Below, piece after piece: positions 6,516 through 7,116 of a stretch of 7,116 nt of DNA. Every line of letters starts with the position of its first letter. The first letter of the stretch is position 1. A model generated the notes under the pieces. The model saw only the letters and a list, made by a program, of their open reading frames with translations. It was not told where the DNA came from and made no database searches. The DNA is taken from the NCBI GenBank assembly GCA_049281195.1, contig JBAPRR010000090.1, positions 1-7,116 on the forward strand, given 5' to 3'. This DNA comes from JBAPRR01 sp049281195. GTDB taxonomy: Bacteria; Actinomycetota; Acidimicrobiia; Acidimicrobiales; CAVXTF01. The translations under genes and the position numbers were made by a program.

Positions 6516-6536
6516 GCCCGCCAGGACCTTGCGGGC
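6516..6536 (+). other. leader hairpin 1, overlapping the ANTAR-like hairpin
   Basis: GCCCGC (6516-6521) pairs with GCGGGC (6531-6536) around a nine-base loop. Its last three bases are also the first three of the 5' arm of the next hairpin, so the two cannot form at full length together. The loop does not show the hexaloop A1/G4 pattern expected of an ANTAR P1 hairpin. Confidence 0.45.
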
Positions 6537-6563
6537 GCACCAACGAACGATCGTTTGTGCGCC
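6534..6563 (+). ncRNA. candidate ANTAR-target hairpin in the PAS-GGDEF leader
   Basis: GGCGCAC (6534-6540) pairs with GTGCGCC (6557-6563); after a C-T mismatch, AACG (6542-6545) pairs with CGTT (6552-6555), leaving the hexaloop AACGAT (6546-6551). ANTAR proteins recognise paired hairpins with six-base loops having A at position 1 and G at position 4; this loop fits both. It ends five bases before the Shine-Dalgarno region of the gene at 6581. The upstream hairpin at 6516-6536 is in the expected P1 place but has a non-matching loop, and A-U closing could shrink this loop to four bases. It could equally be a DNA operator. Confidence 0.4.
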
Positions 6564-6567
6564 AATG

Positions 6568-6573
6568 AGGGAG
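6568..6573 (+). promoter_or_regulatory. Shine-Dalgarno site fixing the TTG start at 6581
   Basis: AGGGAG lies seven bases before TTG 6581-6583. The next in-frame start, ATG 6674, would remove the first part of the PAS domain, so this site supports the rarer TTG codon. Confidence 0.6.
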
Positions 6574-6580
6574 TCCAAGA

Positions 6581-7116
6581 TTGCGGACATCAACCAGGGC
6601 CCGTTCCGCCAAGCACCGATCACCATCCGGGGTCGACTACCACTCCTTCGTCGCTAACTCCGCGGACGTCAACATGGTGACTGATCCGGCTGGGTGGATC
6701 CGGTATGTGTCGCCGGCGTGCAGTCGAGTCTTCGGGTGGAGACCAAACCAACTCGAGGGTCATCACATCGATGAGTTCATTCACCCACACGATCTTCCTG
6801 TGCTTCACGCCGCAAGGGTCGAGTTAGTCGAAACAGAAAGCAGCTCTACGACTTACCGCTTTCTGTGCCGTGACGGCTCCACCCGCTCGATCGAAGCGAA
6901 GTCCAGACGGATCGACCGACCAGACGGTCAATTTGTCGTATCGGTGATGCGCGATGTCTCCGATCGGCAATTGAATACGATCACCCTCGAACGTCAAGCT
7001 CGCACCGACCCTCTGACCGGCTTGGCCAATCGAACGGTCCTGATGGACCGCCTGAACCAGGGCCTCCGTCGTTTGGGTCGCGGCGCGGGAATGCTCGCCG
7101 TTCTCTACCTCGACCT
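6581..7116 (+). CDS. PAS-GGDEF signalling protein, N-terminal part (3' end outside window)
   Basis: A partial gene running off the right edge; 178 complete codons are visible. The frame is closed upstream by TGA at 6566-6568. TTG 6581 is the best start, given its Shine-Dalgarno sequence and a complete PAS domain behind it. PAS domain at about residues 20-130: YHSFVANSADVNMVTDPAGW, IRYVSPACSRVFGW, LEGHHIDEFIHPHDLP, then the PAC end CRDGSTRSIEAKSRRI and FVVSVMRDVSDRQ. A linker leads to ARTDPLTGLANRTVLMDRLNQ (from about 141), the start of a GGDEF domain; the last visible residues, VLYLD, precede the first metal Asp region. The active site and any EAL domain lie outside, so I cannot say whether it makes, degrades or only binds cyclic di-GMP. 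No membrane segment is visible, so the visible part looks cytoplasmic. It is divergent from the GAF-ANTAR genes. Confidence 0.9.
   Translation, partial: MRTSTRARSAKHRSPSGVDYHSFVANSADVNMVTDPAGWIRYVSPACSRVFGWRPNQLEGHHIDEFIHPHDLPVLHAARVELVETESSSTTYRFLCRDGSTRSIEAKSRRIDRPDGQFVVSVMRDVSDRQLNTITLERQARTDPLTGLANRTVLMDRLNQGLRRLGRGAGMLAVLYLD

Larger units (their letters stand above)
5956..6580. other. 625-base divergent intergenic region
   Basis: I support no gene here. Open frames exist on both strands (plus 5968-6333 and 6373-6657; minus 6000-6266), but none has a recognisable product or a good ribosome binding site, and their amino-acid make-up is Arg/Ser-rich as in chance frames. A short direct repeat CGACGCTGAG occurs at 6074-6083 and 6111-6120. 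Two adjacent 6-1-6 palindromes lie at 6336-6367, a 12-bp palindrome AAGGTCGACCTT at 6442-6453, and overlapping hairpins at 6516-6563. The length suggests promoters for both flanking genes plus a long leader for the right-hand one. Confidence 0.5.

Noticed and set aside
6373..6657. Open frame of 94 codons on the plus strand overlapping the start of the PAS-GGDEF gene
   Set aside because: No recognisable product, spans the hairpins and overlaps the clearly coding PAS frame in another register. A frameshifted N-terminus of the PAS protein was considered, but TTG 6581 with its Shine-Dalgarno sequence explains the start without one.

Overview
The window reads as chromosomal DNA of a high-GC actinobacterium. 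The support is the pair of GAF-ANTAR regulators of the type abundant in Actinobacteria, the use of GTG/TTG starts, and GC-leaning third codon positions. I cannot name the species; an acidimicrobial or other environmental lineage is only a guess. There is no tRNA, rRNA, CRISPR array or insertion sequence that I can support.

Layout, left to right. (1) 2-607, plus: the C-terminal two thirds of a zinc-dependent medium-chain alcohol dehydrogenase, cut by the left edge. (2) 608-1056: a spacer with a perfect 13-4-13 inverted repeat and a doubtful small ORF that has an excellent ribosome binding site. (3) 1057-2187, plus: a membrane protein resembling two-TM potassium-channel-like proteins, with a large cytoplasmic C-terminal part; its coding sequence contains a perfect 27-bp palindrome. 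(4) 2188-2526: a spacer rich in short hairpins. (5) 2527-4287, plus: a membrane-anchored diguanylate cyclase with a cysteine-rich GAF-like domain and an intact GGEEF site. (6) 4353-5129 and 5245-5955, both minus: two GAF-ANTAR proteins of different subtypes. (7) 5956-6580: a 625-base divergent intergenic region with tandem palindromes and, at its right end, a hairpin with features of an ANTAR target. (8) 6581 to the right edge, plus: the start of a PAS-GGDEF protein, from a TTG codon with a good Shine-Dalgarno sequence.

Read together, 2527-7116 looks like a signalling island. Two potential makers of cyclic di-GMP flank two regulators whose ANTAR domains, by family knowledge, bind RNA hairpins. 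The most interesting point is a hairpin with an A-x-x-G-x-x hexaloop ending five bases before the Shine-Dalgarno region of the PAS-GGDEF gene. This suggests, without proving, that the neighbouring ANTAR proteins control translation or readthrough of the cyclase gene through its leader RNA. The alcohol dehydrogenase and channel-like genes have no evident functional tie to this island.
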